From NCBI GenBank assembly GCA_040222235.1, contig JAVKDO010000019.1, forward strand, positions 62,001 to 126,000: 64,000 nucleotides of DNA. The letters are read 5' to 3'. The notes under the pieces are model-generated. The model was not told the origin of the DNA. It ran no database searches and saw only the letters and a list, made by a program, of their open reading frames with translations. A program made the translations under genes and the position numbers. Position 1 is the stretch's first letter. Every line of letters starts with the position of its first letter. Of the stretch, positions 16,462-24,595 are shown one piece after another. This DNA comes from UBA6059 sp040222235 (GTDB lineage Bacteria > Bacteroidota > Bacteroidia > Cytophagales > Cyclobacteriaceae).

Positions 16462-17749
16462 AACCAAAAGCCAAACACCTAACGTCAACACCAACGCCTA
16501 CCTAGACATGGAGTTACTCCGTTTTACAACGGCAGGAAGTGTCGATGATGGTAAGAGCACATTGATTGGAAGGTTGCTCTATGACTCCAAGTCGATATTC
16601 CAAGATCAACTGGACTCGGTAGAGAATACCAGTAAGAAGAGAGGGCTTGACCACATTGACCTTTCCCTTTTGACAGATGGGCTCAAGGATGAGCGTGAGC
16701 AGGGTATTACCATTGACGTGGCATACCGATATTTTGCCACACCCAAGCGGAAGTTTATTATTGCGGATACGCCCGGTCATATACAATACACACGGAACAT
16801 GGTTACTGGCGCGTCCACCGCCAACCTAGCCCTGATTCTAATTGATGCACGAAAGGGCGTAATAGAACAGACATGCCGACACAGCTTTATTGCTTCTCTA
16901 CTGCAAATACCGCACATTATCGTCTGTATCAATAAGATGGATTTAGTAGAGTATGATGAGCAGGTATTTGAAGATATCAGAGCAACGTATGAGCAATTTG
17001 CAGCAAAGCTCGATATCAAGGATATTCGATTTGTTCCGATTAGTGCCTTAAAGGGCGATAATGTGGTTAATAAATCCAAGAATATGGATTGGTATGAGGG
17101 AGCCACCTTATTATATAGTTTAGAGACGATCCATATAGGTAGCGACTACAACCACATTGATTGTCGTTTTCCAGTGCAGACTGTCATTAGGCCACATTCT
17201 GATGAGTATCATGATTATCGTGGTTATGCAGGACGAATTGCCGGGGGTATTTTTAAGCCTGGGGATGAGGTGATGGCTATGCCTTCAGGCCTCACATCAC
17301 GTATCAAGGCCATAGACTCCCCTACCGGAAAATTGGAGGAGGCCTTTGCTCCAATGTCAGTGACGCTGACATTGGACGATGATATCGACATCAGTCGTGG
17401 AGATATGATCGTCAGATCTAATAACACTGCTCAACCGACACAAGATATAGAGGTAATGCTGGTTTGGCTCAACCAAAAAGGCCCTATGCCTAGAGCCAAG
17501 TATACCATCCTTCATACCTCAAATGAGGCAAAGGCCATCATCAAAGAGATCTTCTATAAAGTTGACATCAATACGCTGCACCGACTGGAGGAGGATAAGG
17601 AGATCGGGATGAACGACATTTCCAGAGTTAAGCTAAGAACTACTAAGCCTCTACTCATTGATAGCTATCGCAAGAACAGATCTACAGGGAGTATAATATT
17701 AATAGATGACAATACTCACGAGACCGTCGCGGCGGGAATGATCATATGA
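16451..17749 (+). CDS. cysN: Sulfate adenylyltransferase subunit 1 (GTPase)
   Basis: This is the GTP-driven regulatory subunit of ATP sulfurylase, about 432 residues from this ATG. It has a P-loop in GSVDDGKST, DTPGHIQYTRNM (G3), NKMD (G4) and EF-Tu-like beta-barrel domains after about residue 220. The start overlaps the S23 stop. The first dozen codons run through the right inverted repeat and have no family conservation; the conserved part begins at MELLRFTTAG, whose ATG is at 16510. Either start may be used. No fused CysC domain is present, which agrees with the separate cysC. cysQ follows in an ATGA overlap. Confidence 0.95.
   Translation: MQDKTKSQTPNVNTNAYLDMELLRFTTAGSVDDGKSTLIGRLLYDSKSIFQDQLDSVENTSKKRGLDHIDLSLLTDGLKDEREQGITIDVAYRYFATPKRKFIIADTPGHIQYTRNMVTGASTANLALILIDARKGVIEQTCRHSFIASLLQIPHIIVCINKMDLVEYDEQVFEDIRATYEQFAAKLDIKDIRFVPISALKGDNVVNKSKNMDWYEGATLLYSLETIHIGSDYNHIDCRFPVQTVIRPHSDEYHDYRGYAGRIAGGIFKPGDEVMAMPSGLTSRIKAIDSPTGKLEEAFAPMSVTLTLDDDIDISRGDMIVRSNNTAQPTQDIEVMLVWLNQKGPMPRAKYTILHTSNEAKAIIKEIFYKVDINTLHRLEEDKEIGMNDISRVKLRTTKPLLIDSYRKNRSTGSIILIDDNTHETVAAGMII
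16464..16482 (+). repeat. Right inverted repeat of the S23 element
   Basis: This is the reverse complement of 16059-16077 with one mismatch. It starts 3 bases after the S23 stop and is translated as part of the cysN N-terminus if the 16451 start is used. Confidence 0.75.
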
Positions 17750-18516
17750 TAGATTACGAATTTCTTATAGAAAGGGCTAAGAGCGTCGCATTAGATGCAG
17801 GCAAGGCCATTCTCGACGTGTATAATTCAGCAGACTTTGGTGCTGAATTAAAGACGGATAACTCGCCCTTGACGTTAGCGGATAAGGCCGCCCATGATGT
17901 CATAGTCAAAGGGCTTAAAGATGCGGACTTGCCCATACTCAGCGAAGAAGGGAGGTCTATTGATTATTCTGAAAGAAAATCATGGGAGTACTTCTGGATG
18001 GTTGATCCATTAGATGGCACGAAGGAATTTATCAAGAAGAATGGTGAATTCACAGTCAATATTGCCTTGATTAAGGGTAATGAAGCGATTGCAGGGGTGG
18101 TATATGCACCGGTGCTGGACTGGTTGTATTGGTCGATTCCTGGTAATGGAGCCTTCAAGAAAGCGGGAAAGGAAGAAACAAAGCCAATTACCGCGTCTCC
18201 TTTTGACGCGAGTAAACAAGGTATAAAAGTAGTGGCCTCTAGGTCTCATCTCAATGAAGAGACCCAGTCCTATATAGATACTTTCGTAGACCCAGAACTA
18301 GTATCAATGGGCAGTTCATTAAAAATATTGCTTGTAGGCGAAGGTGCAGCAGACGTGTATCCTCGATATGCACCTACAATGGAATGGGATACTGCCGCCG
18401 CTCATGCGGTAATAAAAAATGCAGGCGCGAACGTTTACCAAAAAAGGGGAAATATAGAGGTTGGATATAATAAAGAGGATTTACTTAATCCACACTTCCT
18501 CGTACGCGGACAATAG
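17746..18516 (+). CDS. cysQ: 3'(2'),5'-bisphosphate nucleotidase
   Basis: This is a 256-residue enzyme of the inositol monophosphatase fold. The metal-binding motif DPLDGTKEFIKKNGEFTVNIA lies near residues 87-107, the upstream acid residues are in LSEEGR, and the second motif is MEWDTAAAHAV. It removes PAP, the by-product of sulfotransferases and PAPS reductase. It overlaps cysN by 4 bases. Pairing cysC with cysQ and no reductase fits PAPS-dependent sulfation with PAP recycling. Confidence 0.94.
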   Translation: MIDYEFLIERAKSVALDAGKAILDVYNSADFGAELKTDNSPLTLADKAAHDVIVKGLKDADLPILSEEGRSIDYSERKSWEYFWMVDPLDGTKEFIKKNGEFTVNIALIKGNEAIAGVVYAPVLDWLYWSIPGNGAFKKAGKEETKPITASPFDASKQGIKVVASRSHLNEETQSYIDTFVDPELVSMGSSLKILLVGEGAADVYPRYAPTMEWDTAAAHAVIKNAGANVYQKRGNIEVGYNKEDLLNPHFLVRGQ

Positions 18517-18538
18517 TCCTGTAATTCGCCAATACTTA

Positions 18539-18546
18539 TATCTTTG
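18539..18546 (+). promoter_or_regulatory. Putative -7 box upstream of the Wza-like exporter gene
   Basis: The bases read TATCTTTG, an exact TAnnTTTG match, ending 10 bases before the ATG at 18557. A transcript from here would have almost no leader. No clear -33 motif was found at the standard spacing. Confidence 0.45.
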
Positions 18547-18556
18547 CGCCTAATCT

Positions 18557-21166
18557 ATGAGGAGAGATCAAATCGTTAAAGCATTTTGGGTTTGCAGTAT
18601 CATGTTGCTTTTGGCCGATCTGACTTTAGCCCAATCCACTCAGACGCCCAGCATCGATAACTTGAATGAAGTAAGGGTCGATGATCTGACTGATGATCAA
18701 ATACAGCAGTTTCTTGATAAAGTAGAGGAAAGTGGACTAAGCCAGCAGCAACTTGAGATATTGGCAAAGCAGCGGGGTATGAGTAGTACGGAGATTGCCA
18801 AGTTGAGAACACGAATTCTCAATTTGCGCACCAAGAAACCGGGAGACCAGCAAGCTACTGATCAAGGTGACCTGAACAGGCTAAGGCAGGACCCTCTGGA
18901 TGATGTAGAACAGGATCAGTTTGCGTTCTTCGAACAGCTTGTGTTACCAGACTCCCTTAAAGATGATGAGCTCGAGATTTTTGGCCTCTCCATTTTTCGT
19001 AATGCTAACATTAATTTCCAGCCCAGCGTTAACATACCAACACCAAAGGATTATACCCTAGGACCAGGTGATGAGGTGATCATAGATATTTATGGTGCCT
19101 CTGAGCAGAGTTATCAGGAGGTCATTAGCCCTGATGGGAGTATTCTTATTCCTAACCTCGGCCCTCTTTACCTCTCTGGCCTACCCATTGAAAAAGCTAA
19201 GGATAAAATTGTTGCCAGACTCTCTAATATTTACTCCGGTTTGAGGGCCTATGGCAACAACCCACCAAACACTTTTGCACAAATCAGCCTTGGGCAACTC
19301 AGAAGCATTAAGGTAATCGTAGTTGGCGAGGTGGTACAACCGGGCACTTATACAACCTCTTCTCTATCGGGAGTATTCAATGCGCTATACTACGCTGGGG
19401 GCCCAACTGAGACAGGATCACTTCGCAAGGTTGACATACTAAGGGATGGGAAAGTCCTAAAGTCTGCTGATCTATATGAAGGTTTGATTGATGGAAAAAT
19501 CAACAAACAGTTAAAACTCCAGGATGAGGACGTTATTCTGATAAGACCATACCTGAATAGAGTTGTACTAGATGGCGAAGTAAAGCGTCCGGCGATCTAT
19601 GAACTCAAACCAGGAGAAACCGTGGCGGACTTGCTGAGGTTTGCAGGAGGCTTTAGCGAGCACGCGTATAAAGACATTATTAACATTTCAAGAAAAGGGG
19701 CTCAGCGACGCTCAATTTCTACGGTTGGGCAGGATGAATTCGGTAATGCTGAAATACAGAACGGTGACGAAATCATGATAGAGCCGATTAGAAATTTCTA
19801 TACGAACAGAACAATTATTGAAGGTGCCGTCAATCGGCCTGGTGAATATGAAATTACAGAGGGTTTCACCCTCAAGTCCTTGATCAAGGTGTCTGGAGGT
19901 CTTAGAGAAGATGCCTTTATGGGTAGGGCTATCATCATCAGGCAAAACGATGATTTTACTTTAACAAGCTTATCCATTCACTTGGGGGACTTAATGGGAG
20001 GGACTGTTGCAGACCCACCACTTAAACCTGAGGATTTTGTTAAGGTCAGTTCAATTTTTGACCTAGCGGAAACACGCACCGTGACCATCGAAGGGGAGGT
20101 GAACAATCCTGGCCAGTTCTCATATGTTGATAATTTGACCGTTGAAGATATTGTTACTCTAGCTGGAGGCTTAAGGGCTTCAGCTTCAAACTCCTCGATA
20201 GAAGTGGCTAGAAGAATTAGTGATAATGGAGATATATCGGTAATCTCCCAGATCACTTCAATACCCATTCGTAAAGACTTGGAGCTTGGTGAAGGGGCTA
20301 GTACGTTCCGATTGACCCCTTTTGATTTGGTACTTGTTAGAAAATCCGCTGGCTATAAGGAGCAGGTGGTTGTAGAAGTTGAGGGGGAGGTAATGAATGT
20401 AGGGAGATATGCCCTTGAAAAGCGCGTAGAAAGGATTTCAGATTTAATTCTCCGTACGGGAGGACTTACCCCCTACGCCTACCCTGAAGGAGCTACTCTC
20501 ATCCGCCGCACTGAGTTTTACGAATCACCAGAAGAGAAAATAGAGGAAGCAAGAAGGTTGCTAGAGACAAAAATCAATGCAAAGCAACAGGGTTTGGAAT
20601 TAGAAGATCTTAGTGCGGTCTCTGGCAATACAGGCCTTAGCACGCAAGGAGATGCGGCCTCTCAGATAAAAAAGGAAGCCTTTGAAATACTACAGGAGCA
20701 AGATTCCCTACTAAAAAATGTTCGTCTAAAAGAGCGAGAGTCTATAGGTATCGACTTGGTCAACATACTAAAAAGTCCTGGCTCCAAATATGATCTAATA
20801 TTGCAAGAAGGAGACATTGTTAGTATTCCTAAGCAACTGCAGACAGTTAGATTGCAGGGCGAGCTGCTTTATCCATCTACGGTTAGGTTCGATGAAACCT
20901 ATGGGTTCAAGGACTTTATATCCTTATCTGGAGGCTTCTCGGACAATGCTAAAAAAGGGAAATCCTATGTAGTCTATGCGAATGGTGCAGTGGCTAGGAC
21001 TAAATCGTTTTTTGGGATTAGAAACTACCCAGATGTTGATCCTGGCGCGGAAATTTTTGTCCCGAAGAAACCTGAAAAAAGGAAACTTAGCCCTACCGAA
21101 ATTGTGGCGATCGCCAGTGGATTGGGGACGATTGCACTAATCATTAATAACCTAAGCTCAAATTAA
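18557..21166 (+). CDS. Polysaccharide export protein with multiple SLBB domains (Wza-like)
   Basis: This is an 869-residue outer-membrane export protein, more than twice the length of Escherichia coli Wza. A signal peptide (about 1-26, ending LTLAQS) precedes a Gln/Leu-rich helical region. A Poly_export domain (YTLGPGDEVIIDIYG near 165-179) follows. At least five SLBB-like repeats come next, recognisable by recurring V-x-V-x-G-E-V-x-x-P-G/A-x-Y blocks near 255, 340, 420, 510, 610 and 765. A hydrophobic C-terminal helix (about 845-865) ends it. It probably forms the EPS secretion channel with the Wzz-like protein encoded next (TAATG junction). Confidence 0.9.
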   Translation: MRRDQIVKAFWVCSIMLLLADLTLAQSTQTPSIDNLNEVRVDDLTDDQIQQFLDKVEESGLSQQQLEILAKQRGMSSTEIAKLRTRILNLRTKKPGDQQATDQGDLNRLRQDPLDDVEQDQFAFFEQLVLPDSLKDDELEIFGLSIFRNANINFQPSVNIPTPKDYTLGPGDEVIIDIYGASEQSYQEVISPDGSILIPNLGPLYLSGLPIEKAKDKIVARLSNIYSGLRAYGNNPPNTFAQISLGQLRSIKVIVVGEVVQPGTYTTSSLSGVFNALYYAGGPTETGSLRKVDILRDGKVLKSADLYEGLIDGKINKQLKLQDEDVILIRPYLNRVVLDGEVKRPAIYELKPGETVADLLRFAGGFSEHAYKDIINISRKGAQRRSISTVGQDEFGNAEIQNGDEIMIEPIRNFYTNRTIIEGAVNRPGEYEITEGFTLKSLIKVSGGLREDAFMGRAIIIRQNDDFTLTSLSIHLGDLMGGTVADPPLKPEDFVKVSSIFDLAETRTVTIEGEVNNPGQFSYVDNLTVEDIVTLAGGLRASASNSSIEVARRISDNGDISVISQITSIPIRKDLELGEGASTFRLTPFDLVLVRKSAGYKEQVVVEVEGEVMNVGRYALEKRVERISDLILRTGGLTPYAYPEGATLIRRTEFYESPEEKIEEARRLLETKINAKQQGLELEDLSAVSGNTGLSTQGDAASQIKKEAFEILQEQDSLLKNVRLKERESIGIDLVNILKSPGSKYDLILQEGDIVSIPKQLQTVRLQGELLYPSTVRFDETYGFKDFISLSGGFSDNAKKGKSYVVYANGAVARTKSFFGIRNYPDVDPGAEIFVPKKPEKRKLSPTEIVAIASGLGTIALIINNLSSN

Positions 21167-22251
21167 TGATGGTGGATCAGCCAACTTCAAATACGGTTGA
21201 AGAGATTGATTTCAGAGAATTATTAGTGCTATTCAAGTCAAAAAAGGGGTTTATACTGAGATTTACTTTATTGGCTGCAGCTATAGGACTGTTCATTGCA
21301 ATAACCTCTCGAGTAGAGTATACAGCTTCTAGCAAACTCTTGCCTGAGTCAAATGCGCAGGGGGGGTTAAATATGGCAGGGTTAGGGGGGCTCGCCGGCC
21401 TTGCGGGCATCAGTTTAGATGGTTCACAAACCGGTATGATGTCCCCAGAGGTCTATCCTGAAATTGTAAATAGTCTCCCATTTTTGATTGAGGCGTCTAA
21501 TGTGCCTGTTTATTTTAGCGAGCCTGAAAAAATGTACTCCTCATTTCACTATTTCGATCAAGTTCAAACCTTGAGCTTGGGAGAATTTGTACTTAAATAT
21601 ACGATTGGCTTGCCAGGAATGATTTTTGAGTTCTTCACAGAACCGACTTCTACTTTGGAGGACGAATCTCTTCTTACTTCGAAAGTGCTCAATAGGAGAG
21701 CACGAGGAATTTTAGATAGTTTCTCTAAGCGCATCATTTTGGATACAGATATTAATACAGGTATTATATCCTTGAAAGTAGAGATGCCCGACCCATATGC
21801 GGCCGCTGAACTAGCCGAAAAAGTCACAGAGCTACTTATTAATCGAATAACTCGATATAGAATTGAAAAAGCAGAGGTTAATCTTGTCTTTATAGAAGAG
21901 CGATATAAAGAGTCTAAGGCTGACTATGAAAACCGTCTTGAAGGTCTGGCAGAATATACAGATAGAAATGTCAATGTTGTGAGTTCTGTGGCACAAATTG
22001 AAATCCAGAGATTGCAGAATGAAGTTGATGTGAGATTTGGTGTTTATAAGGAATTGGCAACACAACTAGAAAATGCCAAGATCAAGGTGAAGGAGCAAAC
22101 ACCTGTTTTAACAATTTTAGAGCCGGCGGCTGTACCGGTTGAAAAAAGTAGCCCGAAAAGGTTGATCATTCTAATAAGCTCTGCGCTGCTAGGAATGTTA
22201 ATGGCCGTATCTATTGTTCTATTTAGGTATCTATTCAGATTTAATTCCTAG
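21166..22251 (+). CDS. Wzz-type chain-length/co-polymerase protein
   Basis: This is a 361-residue protein with a cytoplasmic N-terminus, a first transmembrane helix (about 31-50), a long periplasmic coiled-coil-rich region and a second helix near 335-355 preceded by the Pro-rich PAAVPVEKSSPKR element. This is the PCP topology. There is no C-terminal Wzc tyrosine kinase domain, and none is encoded elsewhere in the locus. A Gly-rich segment (GLNMAGLGGLAGLAG) occurs near residues 66-80. It probably controls polymer length together with the exporter upstream. Confidence 0.88.
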   Translation: MMVDQPTSNTVEEIDFRELLVLFKSKKGFILRFTLLAAAIGLFIAITSRVEYTASSKLLPESNAQGGLNMAGLGGLAGLAGISLDGSQTGMMSPEVYPEIVNSLPFLIEASNVPVYFSEPEKMYSSFHYFDQVQTLSLGEFVLKYTIGLPGMIFEFFTEPTSTLEDESLLTSKVLNRRARGILDSFSKRIILDTDINTGIISLKVEMPDPYAAAELAEKVTELLINRITRYRIEKAEVNLVFIEERYKESKADYENRLEGLAEYTDRNVNVVSSVAQIEIQRLQNEVDVRFGVYKELATQLENAKIKVKEQTPVLTILEPAAVPVEKSSPKRLIILISSALLGMLMAVSIVLFRYLFRFNS

Positions 22252-22435
22252 CTAAAGTTGAAGAATCCGGCTAGGATAAGGGGTTATTTACAAATTTAGG
22301 GTGCGTGATTCTAGTGGATATGCGCTTTGGAGGATTAGGCATAAGGCTTTCCAAATTTGACAGATCATTTTGTTTAACCTTGCCGTCTGTAATTAGGCCA
22401 ATATTCCGTAGTACATTTTTGCAGAAAACGAACAA

Positions 22436-23716
22436 ATGGGCCGCCTATTGATGACATCACAACCTAAAAACTTAAACAAAACCGTCTTCCTTAGAGAGTT
22501 CTCCTGGCTCGGTGCATCGACAGTCTTGTTTCAGGGCAGCAGAGTGGGTACCGAATTATTTGTTGCTAAGCTTCTAGGGCCAGAGACTTGGGGGATCTGG
22601 TATTTTTTAAACTTGGTTATTGCTTACCGAAGCTTTTTTCATTTTGGTGTAATCAATGGACTAAATAGAGAAGCGCCGATCCTTAATGGAAAGGGTGACC
22701 ATCATTTGGCTTTTGAAATGCAGAATTCTGTTCTGACTTTCTTGATTATTAGCTCCATTGTCCTAGGGTCAATATTTGGACTTGGATACTACCTAATTGA
22801 ACCGGAGTTATTTAGCAGTTACATTGCCCCTGTAGTCTTATTACTGCTATGTTCACAATTATTCGATTACATCTCAGTTCTTTGCACAACAAATCTTGCA
22901 TTCAAGACACTTGGCAAAATCAAAATCATATATGCGTTATGTGCTCCTGTGATAGTCCTTCCACTGGTGCTATCCCTTGGTTTGTTGGGACTGGTCTTAG
23001 GTATGCTAGTAGCGTATGCACTAGTTGTGACAATTTTTTTTATCAATGGGAAGAGATGGAGACCATTCGACTTTCAATGGGGTTTTATCGCTCAGCTCAC
23101 CCGCATTGGTTTCCCAATTATGCTGGTCGGTGTAGCTTATACAATACTCCTTACTATAGATAGATTCCTTATTGGAATTTTTCTAGGAGTCAGAGAGGTG
23201 GGTGTCTATAGTCTTACCATAATAGTGTTTGGTGTTATCGTCCTGCTTCCGCGCATTGTCAACCAACAGTTTTATCCAAGAATGGCAATGGCCTATGGTA
23301 AGAATGCATCTTTCGAAACCCTTGCAGAGATGATAAAAACGCAGAGGAGATATACCATGCGGCTTCTTCTTTTGTTAATTGCAGCAATCAATTTGATCTT
23401 CCCTATAGGTGTCCCATTATTCCTACCGGAATATCAAGAAGGTCTTCCCGCTCTTTTCATAGTAAGCGTATCAGGCCTGTCAGTGTCTTTAGCATCAGGT
23501 TGGGCGACCTATTTGCATCTCATAAACAAACAAACGATTTACCTTACGCTAATATTGATAGCACTTGTAATTAATCTCTTGGTGAGTTCGTTATTACTGC
23601 ATTTTGGACTTCAATTGATAGGTGTGGCCATTGGAACGACCATTTCTTTTGTGGCATTTAACTTCGCGATTATGTACCTCGGCAGATCGTACAGTGTTAG
23701 ACAAGCAGTTGGTTAA
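22436..23716 (+). CDS. Oligosaccharide flippase (Wzx-like, MATE/MOP superfamily)
   Basis: This is a 426-residue protein with about 12 transmembrane helices and the N-terminal polysaccharide-synthesis flippase layout: short cytoplasmic start, G-S-x-x-G-x-E in the first helix, LLGPETWGIWYFL in the first loop. It would move lipid-linked repeat units across the inner membrane. A second ATG lies 5 codons in. The 184-base gap before it shows nothing certain beyond AT-rich stretches. Confidence 0.85.
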   Translation: MGRLLMTSQPKNLNKTVFLREFSWLGASTVLFQGSRVGTELFVAKLLGPETWGIWYFLNLVIAYRSFFHFGVINGLNREAPILNGKGDHHLAFEMQNSVLTFLIISSIVLGSIFGLGYYLIEPELFSSYIAPVVLLLLCSQLFDYISVLCTTNLAFKTLGKIKIIYALCAPVIVLPLVLSLGLLGLVLGMLVAYALVVTIFFINGKRWRPFDFQWGFIAQLTRIGFPIMLVGVAYTILLTIDRFLIGIFLGVREVGVYSLTIIVFGVIVLLPRIVNQQFYPRMAMAYGKNASFETLAEMIKTQRRYTMRLLLLLIAAINLIFPIGVPLFLPEYQEGLPALFIVSVSGLSVSLASGWATYLHLINKQTIYLTLILIALVINLLVSSLLLHFGLQLIGVAIGTTISFVAFNFAIMYLGRSYSVRQAVG

Positions 23717-23731
23717 CTTACTACCTCGATT

Positions 23732-24595
23732 ATGGAAGCTCCTAGATATTGGGCGATAGCCAGCAAACCACTACAAATATTAAACCTACTGAATCACTGG
23801 TTGAGCCTTGATAATAGACCGGAGCTTACTCTTTGTATTGTTAATGCTTTTGATGGGGCGAGCTTCGTATATTCGAATATCTCTGGATTAAACCTTGTTA
23901 AACTAAATGTAATTTTCTTAAAAGGTTATATGGCCGTCTTCCCAGGAATATGGCGATCGCGAATAGATAGGCTTTATATTGATACTGATATTGGCTTTTG
24001 GAGAAGATTGTTGATTTTCCTCTCGATGGCTAAAGAAACTGTAGTCTATGAAGAAGGGTTTGGAACCTATGACATATTCAGGTTTGGGCCAATGAAAATG
24101 ATTCACTCTTATTTTGGATCCTTTTTCATGACAAACTTTCTAATGGTTTATCATCCTGAAAAACTTCACCCCACTGTCGCATATAAGGGTTGTGCGTTTT
24201 CTCAAAGCCTTCAGAAATTTATTGAGACAAATTGGGATTTGATGAAAATCATCATGCGAAACCCTGAAAACGACCAGCGGATTAATAGTATAAAAGGTAA
24301 TGTTTCAATTTACGTTACTCGACGCAACCTTGATAAGCGCAACCTTAGCGAGCTTGACGCTCAATATGATGGCAAGATCTTGGTCAGACCACACCCTGGA
24401 CTGGTTGATGAATTAGAGCCTAAGTATATATTATCCAATGCTTATTTTTCTGGAGAAATGGAGGTTTTAAATCTTTTGGTCAATCCAAATATTTCAAGTG
24501 TCCGTCTTTATCATCATGGCACATCGATGGAGCGATATATACAGCATCCGTCACTTCAGTACATTGAAGTGGACTTAATCAAAGACAATGATTAG
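23732..24595 (+). CDS. Putative GT-B glycosyltransferase, sialyl/polysialyltransferase-like
   Basis: This is a 287-residue cytoplasmic protein without a clear family by eye. Three short motifs in order suggest the GT52/GT38 sialyltransferase fold: YEEGFGTYD near 104-112 (an acidic-E-G-x-G-T loop), RPHPG near 217-221 (the HP motif that binds the CMP phosphate) and YHHGTSMERY near 262-271 (the final Ser/Thr motif). It starts 15 bases after the flippase, and the polymerase gene overlaps its 3' end by 8 bases. A sugar transferase acting on the repeat unit is likely. No CMP-sialic acid synthesis genes are nearby, so the donor is uncertain. Confidence 0.5.
   Translation: MEAPRYWAIASKPLQILNLLNHWLSLDNRPELTLCIVNAFDGASFVYSNISGLNLVKLNVIFLKGYMAVFPGIWRSRIDRLYIDTDIGFWRRLLIFLSMAKETVVYEEGFGTYDIFRFGPMKMIHSYFGSFFMTNFLMVYHPEKLHPTVAYKGCAFSQSLQKFIETNWDLMKIIMRNPENDQRINSIKGNVSIYVTRRNLDKRNLSELDAQYDGKILVRPHPGLVDELEPKYILSNAYFSGEMEVLNLLVNPNISSVRLYHHGTSMERYIQHPSLQYIEVDLIKDND

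Larger units (their letters stand above)
16059..16482 (+). mobile_element. S23 gene bounded by 19-bp inverted repeats, inserted between cysD and cysN
   Basis: The left end (16059-16077) reads TTAGGTGTTAGGCTTTTGG. The right end (16464-16482) is its reverse complement with one mismatch in 19. The only gene between them encodes an S23/IVP four-helix-bundle protein. The 9-mer GGCTTTTGG also occurs once more just outside the left end (16045-16053). The right repeat is read as the first codons of cysN. No target duplication was seen. S23 genes are known from intervening sequences of 23S rRNA whose ends pair into a stem; here a similar layout lies in a protein-coding operon. Mobility is inferred. 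Confidence 0.6.
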
